Positions 23,617 through 33,834 are shown, numbered from the stretch's first letter. The stretch: 64,000 nucleotides of DNA from Mesorhizobium sp. DCY119 (GCF_003590645.1 NZ_CP031834.1:1488501-1552500); one strand, 5' to 3'. Made by a program: numbers and translations. The notes: a model not told the origin generated them from the sequence alone.

Positions 23617-24138
23617 TTAATGCGCGGCTGCCGGCGTGGCCTCGGGCCGGGTGACCTCGCGGCGGCGCAGCGACTTGTCGCGCGTTTCTTCCCGGGACAG
23701 GAAGTCGATCTGTTCGACGATGACTTCGCTGATGAGCTTTTCGCCGACGCGCTTGTTGACGCTGTCGCGTACGCCTGTCCGGAATGTGTCGAGATTGAAG
23801 TTCTCGCGCTTGGAGAAATCGATCTGCGGATTGGCGTAGAGGTAGGTGTAGACCTCGTCGACGATCAGCGATTGCGCCGGCACCGACAGCTTTTTCATCT
23901 GTGCCGGGTCAACGGTGTAGACGAGGCGGGTCAGGAAATAGCCGTCGATCGTGGCCTTGCTGAACACCGGGACCGAGATGACTTCCGTCCTGATATAGTC
24001 CAGGCCGCCGAGAAGGGCGGGCGTGGCGGCCGCATCGGACTTGGCGCTCGACGTCTGGAACGAATAGAAAACCGCGCCGAGCGTGGCGAGGCAGATCCAG
24101 ACGGCGGCGACAATGAATTTGATCAACGGGCGGCCCAC
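23617..24138 (-). CDS. Membrane-anchored hypothetical protein ending the flagellar block
   Basis: 173 residues. One N-terminal transmembrane helix (residues 5-27, IKFIVAAVWICLATLGAVFY) is followed by a periplasmic domain with DYIRTEVISVPVFSKATIDGYF (in part) and YTVDPAQMKKLSVPAQ. The topology and the VPVF-type segment recall FliL-like single-span proteins, but I see no firm family. The start is GTG 24138, which overlaps the upstream FlgN-like gene by 16 bases. Its place at the end of the flagellar run suggests a motility role, not shown. Confidence 0.7.
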   Translation of the reverse strand: MGRPLIKFIVAAVWICLATLGAVFYSFQTSSAKSDAAATPALLGGLDYIRTEVISVPVFSKATIDGYFLTRLVYTVDPAQMKKLSVPAQSLIVDEVYTYLYANPQIDFSKRENFNLDTFRTGVRDSVNKRVGEKLISEVIVEQIDFLSREETRDKSLRRREVTRPEATPAAAH

Positions 24139-24539
24139 CCGAATTCGCCTTCGGAATAGGTACCGTCGGCATCGGCGCGCTGGATCACGTTCTGCATGAG
24201 CGTTGCGATCTCGCTCACTGCGCCCATATGCGCCTGGATCACGGCGGCGTTCGTCGCCAGCTTGTCACGCAGCATCTTGATGCCGTCGCGATGCTCGGCG
24301 AGAAGTTCGGGTTCGCCGACGCCCCGGGTGGCGCGGGTGAGTTCGTAGAGGTAGCGGCTCTTGCGGACATTGGAGGACTTGATGTCGAAGCTGCCGCCGG
24401 CACGGATAGCGGCGGTTTCCTCCTCGACGGCTTCCACGATGCGCCCGATGATCGCCGACAGATTGCCCATACGCGCGGCCGGTTCGGCCCGCGTGCTGCG
24501 GGCCGGCAGATTCTGGACGGTCGGCTTCTGTTCAGTCAT
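24123..24539 (-). CDS. FlgN-like flagellar export chaperone candidate
   Basis: 138 residues, predicted mostly helical: MGNLSAIIGRIVEAVEEETAAI, then a basic stretch SSNVRKSRYLYELTRATR, then HRDGIKMLRDKLATNAAVIQ. Size, helix content and position after flgJ agree with FlgN, the chaperone of FlgK/FlgL in other bacteria, and with similar genes in rhizobial flagellar clusters. Sequence motifs alone do not prove it. ATG 24539 follows AGGGATATTCG; it overlaps the next gene. Confidence 0.65.
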   Translation of the reverse strand: MTEQKPTVQNLPARSTRAEPAARMGNLSAIIGRIVEAVEEETAAIRAGGSFDIKSSNVRKSRYLYELTRATRGVGEPELLAEHRDGIKMLRDKLATNAAVIQAHMGAVSEIATLMQNVIQRADADGTYSEGEFGWAAR

Positions 24540-24558
24540 GTTCGAATATCCCTAGAAA

Positions 24559-25119
24559 TTAGATTTTTGTCTTTGCCGAAATGGCTGCCTGATCTTCCGA
24601 AAGGCTTTTTGCCATTTTGCGCTGAAGTTCCTGGACGAGGGCGGTGGAAAGCATCGTCTGCTTGTCGGTCTCGGCCTTTTCAGGCCCGCCTGAGACTGGT
24701 CCGACGGCGACCTTGTTCTTGCCGTCGACATAGTGGTCGCCGAGCACGCGGTCGGCGATGCCGATGCCGCCGCGTTCGGCCATGACGTCGGCGATCTTGC
24801 CGGCCATCATCGACTTCCACATGTCGCCGGCCATGCCCTTGCCGTAGACGTTTTCGGCGTCCTTCGGCAGCATGTTCTGGATGAAGGTCTGCAGCACCAT
24901 CGCCTCAAAACGCTTGAAGGAATCGGGCGTCTTGGCCTGTTCTGTGCCGGTCTTGAAGCTGCCGGAAATGCCGGTCTCGCCGAGCGAGAACGACGCGACG
25001 GCACTGCCACCCACAGCACTTCCACGCTTGGCCAGTTCGGCGCGAGCCGTTTCCAGATTGGAAGGCTCGACCGCGCGGGCAACGTCCAGAACGATGTCGC
25101 TGGGTGGGGAAATCGCCAA
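24559..25119 (-). CDS. flgJ: Rod-binding protein FlgJ (N-terminal domain type)
   Basis: 186 residues with the rod-binding domain and no muramidase domain, as usual in alphaproteobacteria. The core is FKRFEAMVLQTFIQNMLPKD, then GKGMAGDMWKSMMAGKIADV and GGIGIADRVL. It works in the periplasm as a scaffold for rod assembly, so peptidoglycan cutting must come from another protein, perhaps the transglycosylase at 34914-35501. It lies between the FliJ-like and FlgN-like genes. Confidence 0.9.
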   Translation of the reverse strand: MAISPPSDIVLDVARAVEPSNLETARAELAKRGSAVGGSAVASFSLGETGISGSFKTGTEQAKTPDSFKRFEAMVLQTFIQNMLPKDAENVYGKGMAGDMWKSMMAGKIADVMAERGGIGIADRVLGDHYVDGKNKVAVGPVSGGPEKAETDKQTMLSTALVQELQRKMAKSLSEDQAAISAKTKI

Positions 25120-25182
25120 GAAAAACTGTCCCTTATCCGACTTTTGAGATGCCGATCATGGACGAGCAAGCTTGTGGCAACC

Positions 25183-25572
25183 TTACTTGTCGTCGGAGGT
25201 GGCGTTGCGCTCGATGATGTCCAGCCGCTCGCGGTCGGCGGTGTCGCGGTCGACCTGGCGCCGCACGTCGCGGTAGGCGCGCTCGACCATATTGGTGCGG
25301 GCCGTGGCGGTCGCGACCTTGTCGGCTTCGCTCCTGGCCAGCTGTACGTTCTCTTCCTGGCGGGCCAGCGCCTTGCCGATGCGCTGATGGTAGATTTCGG
25401 GGAACATCGACGACATCGAGCCTTCGGAATCGAAGCGCTCGACCAGTTCCGCGGCCTCGTTCTGTGCGGCCACTGCTTCCGACACAAAGCCGGCGTGACG
25501 GGTTTCATGCAGCGCCTTCAGCTGCTCCTGCACCTTCACCAGCTTCCGCAGCCGTTCCTTGCGCGCGCTCAA
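25183..25572 (-). CDS. FliJ-like coiled-coil export protein
   Basis: 129 residues, largely heptad helical: RKERLRKLVKVQEQLKALHE, a central region SSMFPEIYHQRIGKALARQ, then VERAYRDVRRQVDRDTADRE. The hairpin of two long helices fits FliJ, the stalk of the FliI ATPase. The start is TTG 25572, with GGGAG before it, and overlaps no gene; the ATG within the fliR stop is out of frame. It follows fliR, which is the rhizobial order. Confidence 0.7.
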   Translation of the reverse strand: MSARKERLRKLVKVQEQLKALHETRHAGFVSEAVAAQNEAAELVERFDSEGSMSSMFPEIYHQRIGKALARQEENVQLARSEADKVATATARTNMVERAYRDVRRQVDRDTADRERLDIIERNATSDDK

Positions 25573-25576
25573 TGCC

Positions 25577-26329
25577 TCATCTCCCGATGGTGGTGGTGAG
25601 GAAGCCGTCGGCGAACAGGCTGAGCAGCGTGCCGATGGAGAAATAGAAGATGACGAGCCCACCGGCGATGACGAAGGGCAGCGAGATGAAATAGACCGGA
25701 ATCTGCGGCGTCAGCTTGTTGACGAAGCCGATGGTGAGGTTGACCAGGATAGCATAGGCGATGAACGGGCTGCCCAGCCTCAGCACCAGCAGAAAGCTTT
25801 CCGACAGCGTGTCGGTGACGTCGACCAGGGCTGCCTGCGGGTTGAAGAAGACGTCGAGCGGGGCGACGCGGTAGGAGGTGACCAGCGCCTTGATGATCTC
25901 GTGATGGAAATCGAAGACGAACAGCAGCAGCAGCGCCGAAAAGGTGATGATCGAAGCCAGTGCGGGCTGGGCTTCGTTCTCTTCGATGGCCATGCCGGAC
26001 ATGCCGCCATAGCCGATCAGCATGGCGACGGCCGTGCCGATGAAACTCAGTGCCATCATGTAGAGCCGGGCCATGATGCCGATCAGCGCGCCGATAAGCA
26101 GCTCCGACGCGATCATCGGCACCAGAAATTGCGGGCGGCGGTCCATGAAGGGGACGATCTGGTCCCAGAGATTGACAAGAATAGCGCCGGTGGCCGCGAC
26201 CGCCACGAACAGCCGGATCTGCAGCGGCACGCGCGCGCTGGACAGGCCGGGCATGATCATGAAGCAGCCGCCGACGCGGCAGAACGCGATGAATGCCGCA
26301 AGCACCACGCTTTCGGCAGTGATCGTCAC
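25577..26329 (-). CDS. fliR: Flagellar export apparatus protein FliR
   Basis: 250-residue inner-membrane protein with about six helices that joins FliP and FliQ to form the export gate. It carries [20 protein letters not shown] near the N-terminus, [17 protein letters not shown], and [18 protein letters not shown] in the C-terminal half. GTG 26329 overlaps the flhA stop (GTGA), so coupling to FlhA is likely. The stop lies 4 bases before the FliJ-like start. Confidence 0.93.
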   Translation of the reverse strand: MTITAESVVLAAFIAFCRVGGCFMIMPGLSSARVPLQIRLFVAVAATGAILVNLWDQIVPFMDRRPQFLVPMIASELLIGALIGIMARLYMMALSFIGTAVAMLIGYGGMSGMAIEENEAQPALASIITFSALLLLFVFDFHHEIIKALVTSYRVAPLDVFFNPQAALVDVTDTLSESFLLVLRLGSPFIAYAILVNLTIGFVNKLTPQIPVYFISLPFVIAGGLVIFYFSIGTLLSLFADGFLTTTIGR

Positions 26330-28413
26330 GATATGGTTCCGAGCACCCGGATTTCGACGCCCTTGGCGATCTCGACATGGGAAAGAACGGGCAAGGTGGT
26401 GAACAGCCGTTCGATGATCATGCGGACATAGGGGCGGGCATCGGGCGAGGTGACGAGGACGAAGCGTTCGCCGGCCTCGAGATAGCCGCGTATGGCCTTC
26501 GATGCGTCCTGGCCGAATTCCTCGAGCTGGCGCGGGTCGATGTCGAACTCGCGAACCTCGCCCTTGGCGTCGCGCTTGAGGCTCTGGTGGAAGGCAAGAT
26601 CCCAGCGGTTGCCGAGACGCAGAACCTTGAGCACGCCACCCTCGGACAAGTCGCCGCAAATCTGCTGCGCCATGCGGATGCGGACATGCTCGACGATCTG
26701 CTCGGTGCGGCGCACATGCGGTGCGATTTCGGCAATTGCTTCGATGATGAGATGCAGGTTGCGGATCGACACGCGCTCGGCAAGCAGCAGCTTCAGCACC
26801 GCCTGCAGGCCCGGATAGGAGATGTGCGAGGTGCAGATCTCGTCGGCGAGCTTGCGGTATTCCTGATCCTGCCGTTCGAGCAGCGCCTTCATGTCCTTGT
26901 AGGAAAGAAGCTGCGGCAGGTTGTTGCGGATGACTTCGCTGAGATGGGTCAGCAGCACCGACATGTTGTCGGCGGAGGTGAACTGCTCGCGCTTGAGATC
27001 CTCGGCGAACATTTCCGGCACGGAATAGGCGCGCATGCCGAAAGCCGGCTCGCGCACTTCCTCGCCCGGAATGTCGGGGAGTTCGCGGTTGCCGAGAAGC
27101 ACCATGATTTCGCCGACGCGCATCTGATATTCGGCGACCACCGTGCCATGAACCTTGATCTGATAGCTCTTGCTCGGGATGGAGAGGTCGTCGGTGAGGC
27201 GCACTTCGGGAACAACGAAGCCATATTGCTGGGCGAACTTCTTGCGCATCTTGCCCATGCGGAAGGCCAGTTCCTGGTGCGAGATCAGCAGTTTCGTCGA
27301 AAGCTGCTTGCCGATGAGGAGCTCGATTTCGGCGGTCTTGAGCGATGCCTTGATCGAGTTCTTTTCCTCTTCGTCCTTGGTCACCTGCGCCTGCTTCTGG
27401 ACGGCATGGGCTTCGTCGACGCGTTGCTGCTCGCGCTTGGGAATGATGTAGCCGATCGCGCCCATGGCGGCGGCGAGCACGAAGAATGGGAACATCGGAA
27501 GGCCGGGCATGAGGCCGAGCACGATGAGCAGGACGGCAGCGACAAACAGCGCGCGCGGGTGGGCGCCGAGCTGGCCGAAGATTGCCTGGTTGGCGGAGCC
27601 GCGCGTGCCGCCCTTGGAGACGAGAAGGCCGGCGGCCAGCGAAACGATCAGCGCCGGGATCTGGGTGACGAGACCGTCGCCGACCGAGAGCTTGATGAAG
27701 ACGTCGGAGGCTTCGGCCATGCCCATGTCATGACGGAAATAGCCGATGGCGATGCCGCCGACGATGTTGATGGCGGTGATGATGAGGCCGGCGATGGCGT
27801 CGCCACGAACGAATTTCGAGGCACCGTCCATGGAGCCGAAGAAGGAGCTTTCCTCTTCCAGCTCGCGGCGGCGAAGCTGCGCCGTCTTGTCGTCGATGAC
27901 ACCGGCAGAGAGGTCGGCGTCGATCGACATCTGCTTGCCGGGAATGGCGTCGAGGGTAAAGCGGGCGCCGACTTCGGCGATACGGGTCGCACCCTTGGTG
28001 ATGACGATGAAATTGACGATGACCAGGATCAGGAAGACGATAAGTCCGATGACGAAATCGCCACTCATGACGAGTTGCGAAAAGCCGCTGATGACATAGC
28101 CGGCGGCATGGGTGCCGATGTTGCCTTCCGACAGGATCATGCGCGTGGTGGCGATGTTGAGCGACAGGCGTAGCATCGTCGCGATCAGAAGAATGGTCGG
28201 GAAGGACGAGAAGTCGAGCGGCCGCTGAATCCACAGCGCCACCATCAGGATCAGCACCGAAAGGGCAATGGAGAAGGCCAGGCCTATATCGATGAGGAAG
28301 GCCGGGATGGGCAGGAAAAGTACGGCCAGAATGACGACGATGCCGAGCGCGAAAAAGATGTCGCGTGCACTTTTCGCGGGGCTGCCCGACGGCATTGTTT
28401 CTGCGATGGCCAT
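26326..28413 (-). CDS. flhA: Flagellar export protein FlhA
   Basis: 695-residue export-gate protein, full length. About eight membrane helices in residues 20-325 include the FHIPEP region [18 protein letters not shown], the family signature between helices. The cytoplasmic domain (about 345-695) docks chaperones and substrates and contains [20 protein letters not shown] and [17 protein letters not shown] 28413 has AGATAAG in front. A 138-base gap with a palindrome separates it from fliQ. Confidence 0.95.
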   Translation of the reverse strand: MAIAETMPSGSPAKSARDIFFALGIVVILAVLFLPIPAFLIDIGLAFSIALSVLILMVALWIQRPLDFSSFPTILLIATMLRLSLNIATTRMILSEGNIGTHAAGYVISGFSQLVMSGDFVIGLIVFLILVIVNFIVITKGATRIAEVGARFTLDAIPGKQMSIDADLSAGVIDDKTAQLRRRELEEESSFFGSMDGASKFVRGDAIAGLIITAINIVGGIAIGYFRHDMGMAEASDVFIKLSVGDGLVTQIPALIVSLAAGLLVSKGGTRGSANQAIFGQLGAHPRALFVAAVLLIVLGLMPGLPMFPFFVLAAAMGAIGYIIPKREQQRVDEAHAVQKQAQVTKDEEEKNSIKASLKTAEIELLIGKQLSTKLLISHQELAFRMGKMRKKFAQQYGFVVPEVRLTDDLSIPSKSYQIKVHGTVVAEYQMRVGEIMVLLGNRELPDIPGEEVREPAFGMRAYSVPEMFAEDLKREQFTSADNMSVLLTHLSEVIRNNLPQLLSYKDMKALLERQDQEYRKLADEICTSHISYPGLQAVLKLLLAERVSIRNLHLIIEAIAEIAPHVRRTEQIVEHVRIRMAQQICGDLSEGGVLKVLRLGNRWDLAFHQSLKRDAKGEVREFDIDPRQLEEFGQDASKAIRGYLEAGERFVLVTSPDARPYVRMIIERLFTTLPVLSHVEIAKGVEIRVLGTIS

Positions 28414-28518
28414 CTTATCTCCATGCTGCTCCCGACCCGTGCCGAAGTTGGCAATGGCCGATTACAGCATGACCCTAAACGGCCAAGCTTGCGCGAACAT
28501 GGGAGGAGAAGGTCATTC

Positions 28519-28541
28519 CTCTTCCCGTCTACGGGGAGAGG
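28519..28541. repeat. Short palindrome between fliQ and flhA
   Basis: CTCTTCCCGT and ACGGGGAGAG form a hairpin with few loop bases; it belongs to the same GC-rich repeat style as 1721-1912. Confidence 0.5.
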
Positions 28542-28551
28542 GTCTCAGGTT

Positions 28552-28818
28552 CTAGAACCCGTTTTCGATGCGTTCGAAGATGACGTTGGTGAAGGACGAA
28601 ATCTGCGCGCCCATGAACGGGCCGGTGAAGGCGACGACGAGCATGATGGCGATGATCTTGGGAACGAAGGTGAGCGTGATTTCCTGGATCTGCGTCAGCG
28701 CCTGAACCAGCGCGATGGCGACGCCGACGATCATTGCCGCCGCGACCGCCGGACCTGCGGCGGTCAGGACCGTCCAGATGGCGAACTGGACGATGTCGAG
28801 GGCGTCGGCTTCGTTCAC
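28552..28818 (-). CDS. fliQ: Flagellar export apparatus protein FliQ
   Basis: 88 residues with two membrane helices (about 15-38 and 52-75), the normal FliQ size. The core is VGVAIALVQALTQIQEITLT, then FVPKIIAIMLVV. It forms the export gate with FliP and FliR. The start overlaps the flgD stop by 4 bases. Confidence 0.93.
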   Translation of the reverse strand: MNEADALDIVQFAIWTVLTAAGPAVAAAMIVGVAIALVQALTQIQEITLTFVPKIIAIMLVVAFTGPFMGAQISSFTNVIFERIENGF

Positions 28819-29234
28819 GCTTCGCTCTGTTCGCTCGGCTTGATGACGACGCCGGGGCCAACGACGATCTCTTTGCCGCTTTCCAGCACCGCTACGATGC
28901 CGTCCGAATAGAGCTTCACCGAAGCGACCTTGCCGGAGAGCGTGCCGTCTGCCGAGGTGATGTTGCGCCCAATCAGAGCGTCGGCCTGAGACAGCGTCGA
29001 GGACGACAGCAGTGCATCGAGCTTGCTGTTGATCTGGACCGACTGCTCGACCTGCGAGAACTGCGCGAGCTGGGCGACGTATTGCGTCGAATCCATCGGA
29101 TTGGTCGGGTCCTGGTTCTTCATCTGGGCAACCAGCAGGCGCAGGAAGGACTGGTAGTCGACTGCCGTCTTCGACGTCTGGTCGGTCGAGGATGTGTTGG
29201 TCGTCGACGTGGTTGGTGCGATTACCATGCTCAT
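28815..29234 (-). CDS. flgD: Hook-capping protein FlgD (short form)
   Basis: 139 residues, only the conserved N-terminal part plus a short domain, as in other Rhizobiales. It shows DYQSFLRLLVAQMKNQDPTN and STQYVAQLAQFSQVEQSVQI, which cap the growing hook. The tail ASVKLYSDGIVAVLESGKEI gives a small beta region. Its start touches the flbT stop. Confidence 0.93.
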   Translation of the reverse strand: MSMVIAPTTSTTNTSSTDQTSKTAVDYQSFLRLLVAQMKNQDPTNPMDSTQYVAQLAQFSQVEQSVQINSKLDALLSSSTLSQADALIGRNITSADGTLSGKVASVKLYSDGIVAVLESGKEIVVGPGVVIKPSEQSEA

Positions 29235-29677
29235 CAGTATCGTTCTCCTACGGCGATGGGGCGAGGCGCGGATGCTGCCGGAGCTTCCAGGGCAAGGGCT
29301 CGCTCTTCGAGACGGTATAGCCCGCGGAGCGCCTTGAGCGCCTCGTAGACGCGGTCTTCACTGACCATGCGATCCACTTCCTTGAGTGTGGAGCGTATTT
29401 CCTTGTCCTCGAAGCTTACCAGAAGCAGCGGCAGGGACTGGCGGAACATTTCGCGTGCCTGCACGGCGCCGGAAGGGTCCATCAGCATGACCTGGATCAT
29501 GAAGTAAAGCTGGCGAAGCGGCGTGGAGGCATCCTCAGGCTGGAGGACGTGACTCTCAAGCAGGAACTGAACGTCGTTGAGGAGTTCCAGCGAAACCTTG
29601 CGGTCGACCTTGATGACGGCACCGTTGATGTAGATCTTCTCGTTCGGCTTCAGCGATATCTTCAACGTGCTTTTCAT
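29234..29677 (-). CDS. flbT: Flagellin synthesis regulator FlbT
   Basis: 147 residues. FlbT of alphaproteobacteria binds flagellin mRNA leaders and controls their stability and translation. The start [39 protein letters not shown], and [15 protein letters not shown] are typical. ATG 29677 overlaps the flaF stop; longer frames upstream are not supported. Confidence 0.93.
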   Translation of the reverse strand: MKSTLKISLKPNEKIYINGAVIKVDRKVSLELLNDVQFLLESHVLQPEDASTPLRQLYFMIQVMLMDPSGAVQAREMFRQSLPLLLVSFEDKEIRSTLKEVDRMVSEDRVYEALKALRGLYRLEERALALEAPAASAPRPIAVGERY

Positions 29678-30021
29678 TGAATGCCGTCGCGGATTATCTG
29701 CGACACCTCGATCAGGCCTTCGAAATTGCTGGAGCGGCCCTGGCGCACCTCTTCGGTCTCGCGCAGCAGCCACAGCCCGATCGAGATCAGATTGGCGCGA
29801 AGTTCCTTGGGCAAGGCGTTGTCGGCGCTGCCGAGGTCCTCGATGAAAGTCGTCCAGAGCCGATTGGTGAAATGCAGCGCCTGTATCGCCTCCAGTGAGC
29901 CGACGCCGACGGTGCTTGCGGTGGCAAGCAGATCGATCGAGCGGTTCAGGAGCTGCTTTTCGCGATCCTTGGCGTCTGCGACTGAGTCGGTTTGAACGTC
30001 GGCGTATGAAAATTGATACAT
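29674..30021 (-). CDS. flaF: Flagellin biosynthesis regulator FlaF
   Basis: 115 residues. FlaF works opposite to FlbT and is needed for flagellin production or secretion. Recognised by [20 protein letters not shown] at the N-terminus and [20 protein letters not shown] with [10 protein letters not shown] in the C-terminal half. It lies 16 bases after flgL and overlaps flbT. Confidence 0.92.
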   Translation of the reverse strand: MYQFSYADVQTDSVADAKDREKQLLNRSIDLLATASTVGVGSLEAIQALHFTNRLWTTFIEDLGSADNALPKELRANLISIGLWLLRETEEVRQGRSSNFEGLIEVSQIIRDGIQ

Positions 30022-30037
30022 TTGAGGGGTCCGCCGG

Positions 30038-31084
30038 TTAGCTCAGGAATTTCAGAAGGCTGAGTTGCTGAATGCGTGCCGTGATGGCGTAGGACGTTTC
30101 GATGTGCGACAGGAGATCGGCGACCCGCGTGTTCGCCTCGAGAGGGTCGACGCCTTCGGTTGCCAGGATATGCTTTTCGATCAGTCCGGTCTGCGTGTTC
30201 AGGCGCTCGCTGGCGTCGGCGACCCGCTTCTCGGCGATACCGGTCTTCGACTGCAGATTAACAATATCGCTGATGCTGTCGGACACCAAGGCCCAGGCTC
30301 GGTCGACCAGTGCCTTGCGGGCATCAGACGGGAGATCGCCCGACATAAGTTCGCTGATCATCGTCGTGGCCATGGCCAGCTTGCGAAAGCCATCATTGTT
30401 GGCGCTCGCCGACGTCTCGGTCGTCTCGTTCAGCGAAATGCGGCTGCTGATGCTCTGGTCAGAGGCGTTCGACCAATTGTCCCAGCCTGCGCCCGTGAAC
30501 TGCGGCTCGACATAAGTGTCCAGGAAAGCGTTCATGTCGGCAGCGGTCGGAAACGGGTCGGCAGGATCCGCCCCGGTATCTGCCAGATATTGTGCGTAGG
30601 CGGCGTCATAGGCGGCCTTGGCCGGTGACCCGGGTGCGGAATAGTCGTTGATCGGCTTGGCATCGGTATTAACGCCGGCAAATATGAATTCGCCGTTCAC
30701 GCCGGTATTCAGCACCGAGGTCATCGTTTTCAACGCGTCGGTGGCCATATCCTTGGTGACGCTCGCAGTGGAATCGCCCGTCATCGCGGTGTGCAGGATC
30801 GACAGGAAGGACTGTGCCGCCGTCGAGACCTGGCCGAGGGCATTCTGAGTGGCAGTCAGGCGCGTGGTGGCCAATGCGTTGGAAGCAACGATGCCTTTCA
30901 TGCGCTCGACTTCCCGGTTGAAGGTAACCGATTGCGACGTGCTCGCGCCGAGCGCCAACCCCTTGTCGGCGAAGAAACCGGTTGCCTGCTCCTTCTGCGC
31001 GTTTACGAGCGCGGCCTGCGTTTTCATCAAGGAATAGCGCATGGCCTGGTTGATGGCTGACGAGGAAACAAAACTGGCTTTCAT
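30038..31084 (-). CDS. flgL: Hook-filament junction protein FlgL
   Basis: 348-residue flagellin-like protein linking hook to filament. The N-terminal helix region (NQAMRYSLMKTQAALVNAQK) and the C-terminal region (ANTRVADLLSHIETSYAITA) form the D0/D1 coiled coil, and the centre (about 150-230) is variable. It is encoded 4 bases after flgK. Confidence 0.92.
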   Translation of the reverse strand: MKASFVSSSAINQAMRYSLMKTQAALVNAQKEQATGFFADKGLALGASTSQSVTFNREVERMKGIVASNALATTRLTATQNALGQVSTAAQSFLSILHTAMTGDSTASVTKDMATDALKTMTSVLNTGVNGEFIFAGVNTDAKPINDYSAPGSPAKAAYDAAYAQYLADTGADPADPFPTAADMNAFLDTYVEPQFTGAGWDNWSNASDQSISSRISLNETTETSASANNDGFRKLAMATTMISELMSGDLPSDARKALVDRAWALVSDSISDIVNLQSKTGIAEKRVADASERLNTQTGLIEKHILATEGVDPLEANTRVADLLSHIETSYAITARIQQLSLLKFLS

Positions 31085-31088
31085 CGTA

Positions 31089-32537
31089 TTACCTCACTGC
31101 CGCCAGCAGGGATGCCAGCATTTCGTCGACGGCCTTGATCAGGCGGGCCGACGCCGAATAGGAATTCTCAAGTTCAAGCAACAATGACATTTCCATGTCG
31201 ACATTGACGCCGGTGTCGTTGGATAGCGCCTCTGCCGTGCGGACGGCCAGCGCCTCCTTGGACTCGGCTGCCGTCGAGGCATCCTTGCGCACTCCCTGGA
31301 ACCAGCCGATCGAATTTGCCGAGTAGGTTGCAAGGCTTACCGAGCCGCCGATGCCTGTGGCGGCATCGAAGGCCATCGGCTCGTCCATGCGGTCGCCATA
31401 TTTGATGAGAAGGTCGGTATAGGATGTGCCGCCTTCAGTGTTGTGGACGTAGCCGGCACCGTTGGCGCCGCCGTCACGCAGATATTCGGGATTGCTGACG
31501 AAGGCCGCATTGAGCGAAATCTGCCCTGCGAGCCCGTTGACCAGCGTGCCGTCCGCCGGCATGGCGGGCGCGCCGGGCCATGTGAACAGGCCAGGTGCGT
31601 CGGCAAGAACCCCGTTCGGATCGGTCTCGGCGAAAGCGCTGATGAGGCCGCGCGCGATTTCGTCCATCTGGCTCTGCATCGTGGTGGCGACGCTGTCGCG
31701 CAATTGCAGAAGCCCGGCGATCTTGCCGCCGGATGTCGTGTTGCCGCCCGATCCCATGGTGACGGGCACGCCGTCGATATAGACCTTGTTGCCGGGAGTG
31801 CCCGACGCATAGGCGGCCGAAGGCTCGAAGCTGATGCTGCGCGGCACGGTCTCGAACAGCGTCGTGCCATCCGAGGTCATGACGACCATATCGTTGTTGC
31901 CACGCGTGAAGGTGGAGACGGGAACGTATTCCGAAATCTGCTTCAGAAGCGCATCGCGCTTGTCGAGCGCATCGTTGACGTCGCGGCCGGACGCGGTTCC
32001 CGAGACGATTTCCTTGTTGGCGGCCTGGAACTGGGACAACAGGCTGTTCAGTTCGTTGACCGCTGTGGAGATCTGCTGGTCGGTCTCGACACGAAAGGTC
32101 TGGATCGCCGCCGCGCCGTCATTGAGGCTGCGCACCACATTGCGCGCGGCGTTAATGGCGTTGTCGGCGAGCGTACGGTTGGTTGGAGTAGCGGAGTAGG
32201 TCTGCAGCGCCTTCTGTAACTCGGTGATGGAGGTTGCAGGCGAAAGCGCATTGTCGACGCCATCGACTGCGAGGCTGAGCCGGTCCATGCCGGTATAGAC
32301 GGTTGTCTGGCCGCTCCAGGAGGAGACGGCCGACAGGTTCTGGCGGAAAAGCTGCTCGTTGGTGGCGCGCTGGATGACGACGACGCGCGCCCCGGGAGCG
32401 GTGCTGGAAAGCACGGCGGTCCGGCGCGCATAGTCCGCGTTCTTCTCTTCGGAAACGTTTCGCGAGACCACGCTGGTCTGGCGGCTCGTATTGAGAAGGG
32501 AATTCTGGGCGATGCTGAGTGCGCTGGATAACGACAT
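31089..32537 (-). CDS. flgK: Hook-filament junction protein FlgK
   Basis: 482 residues, outer side of the hook-filament junction. SSALSIAQNSLLNTSRQTSV and NVSEEKNADYARRTAVL match the FlgK N-terminus, and the C-terminus has SLLLELENSYSASARLIKAV. Middle domains are glycine-rich and variable. It follows flgE by 31 bases. Confidence 0.92.
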   Translation of the reverse strand: MSLSSALSIAQNSLLNTSRQTSVVSRNVSEEKNADYARRTAVLSSTAPGARVVVIQRATNEQLFRQNLSAVSSWSGQTTVYTGMDRLSLAVDGVDNALSPATSITELQKALQTYSATPTNRTLADNAINAARNVVRSLNDGAAAIQTFRVETDQQISTAVNELNSLLSQFQAANKEIVSGTASGRDVNDALDKRDALLKQISEYVPVSTFTRGNNDMVVMTSDGTTLFETVPRSISFEPSAAYASGTPGNKVYIDGVPVTMGSGGNTTSGGKIAGLLQLRDSVATTMQSQMDEIARGLISAFAETDPNGVLADAPGLFTWPGAPAMPADGTLVNGLAGQISLNAAFVSNPEYLRDGGANGAGYVHNTEGGTSYTDLLIKYGDRMDEPMAFDAATGIGGSVSLATYSANSIGWFQGVRKDASTAAESKEALAVRTAEALSNDTGVNVDMEMSLLLELENSYSASARLIKAVDEMLASLLAAVR

Positions 32538-32568
32538 GCTTTATTCCTGTTCGGCTCGTCTGGCCGGA

Positions 32569-33834
32569 CTACCTCTTGAGGTTGACGAGGATGTCCATGA
32601 GATCGGCGCCAGTCTGAAACACTTTCGAATTGGCGGTGTAGCTGCGCTGGGACTCGATCATGTCGGTCAGCTCCTGGGCGATGTCGACATTCGACCCTTC
32701 CAGAGCACCGGACACGACCTTGCCCCTGCCGCTCTCGTTGGCGAAGCCCATCTGGACGACGCCTGAATCGGCGGTTGGCGAAAACACGTTGCCAGGCAGT
32801 ACCTGCATCATGTCGGGGCTCTGCACGGTGGCGATCGGAATGCGGAAGATCGGCTTTAGCGCGCCGTTTTCGTATTTGGCATAGACGGTGCCGTCGTCGG
32901 AAATCTGCACGCCTTCGATGCTGGCAGGTGGGGCGCCGTCGGCTTCAGCCGAGACGACGGTGTAGCTCTTGTCGAGCTGCGTCATCTTGGACAGGTCGAT
33001 CTTGATATCCTGTGTCGGCGGGCCGGGGATCGTCACGGTCACGTCGAGCGGCGTGGTGGTCAGCTTGCCGTTCGCAGGGTCGAACTCGAGGGTCTGGGTG
33101 CCGACCAGTTCGTCGCCGGTATAGGGGAATGAGGTGTCAGCTGCCGCGTCGGACTGCTTGTAGATCGCGACTTCCCAGGTGTTGTCGGCGGTCTTGGTGT
33201 AATAGACGTCGAGGAGAACCTCGCTGCCGAGACTGTTGTAGGTGACCAGCGACGACTTGGCCGAATATTTCGCCGTGGCGGCATTCGCCGATGGCAGGTC
33301 GGCCGGGTCGACGATCTCGGCATCCAACGGCAGATTGGCGGTGAAAATGCCGGTGGTCGATGGGATTGCGACTAGATCCGTCTGATTGATGGTCACGGGA
33401 ACCAGTCCGCCGAGGCCGTTGGCGACAGCGCTGGGGATGCCGTTTTCGTAGCTGTAGCCCATGAGCTGGAAGCCGGCGGCGTTAACAAGCTGTCCTTGTG
33501 CGTTGGGCACGAACGAGCCGGCGCGGGTCAGCACCGGCGATCCGCCTGCGCCCTGCACGACGAAGAAACCGTTGCCGTTGATGGCAAGATCGCTGCCGGA
33601 GGTGGTGTACTTCATGTCACCTTGCTGGCTGATCGAATTGCGAACCGTCGTGGTGACGCCGCCCGACGTATAGTTGCCAGTGGTGGAAGGGATGATCAGC
33701 GAGGAAAATTCCGTGCTCGCGCGCTTGTAGCCGGTGGTGCTGGAATTGGCGATGTTGTCTGCGACGGTGGAAAGGCGGTTTGCCTGGGCGTTCATGCCCG
33801 ACACGCCCGTGCGCATCATTCCATACAAGCTCAT
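32569..33834 (-). CDS. flgE: Flagellar hook protein FlgE
   Basis: 421-residue hook subunit, exported through the flagellar channel. The N-terminal rod/hook motif is GVSGMNAQANRLSTVADNIA with NSSTTGYKRA; the C-terminal motif is ELTDMIESQRSYTANSKVFQ. The central part is variable, with the FlgE D2-like region around TGIFTANLPLDAEIVDPADL. It starts 181 bases downstream of ftcR. Confidence 0.95.
   Translation of the reverse strand: MSLYGMMRTGVSGMNAQANRLSTVADNIANSSTTGYKRASTEFSSLIIPSTTGNYTSGGVTTTVRNSISQQGDMKYTTSGSDLAINGNGFFVVQGAGGSPVLTRAGSFVPNAQGQLVNAAGFQLMGYSYENGIPSAVANGLGGLVPVTINQTDLVAIPSTTGIFTANLPLDAEIVDPADLPSANAATAKYSAKSSLVTYNSLGSEVLLDVYYTKTADNTWEVAIYKQSDAAADTSFPYTGDELVGTQTLEFDPANGKLTTTPLDVTVTIPGPPTQDIKIDLSKMTQLDKSYTVVSAEADGAPPASIEGVQISDDGTVYAKYENGALKPIFRIPIATVQSPDMMQVLPGNVFSPTADSGVVQMGFANESGRGKVVSGALEGSNVDIAQELTDMIESQRSYTANSKVFQTGADLMDILVNLKR

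Noticed and set aside
26377-28173. 598-codon open frame opposite flhA
   Set aside because: Shadow of flhA; composition is rich in His/Asp/Glu as expected for the complement of membrane-protein codons.
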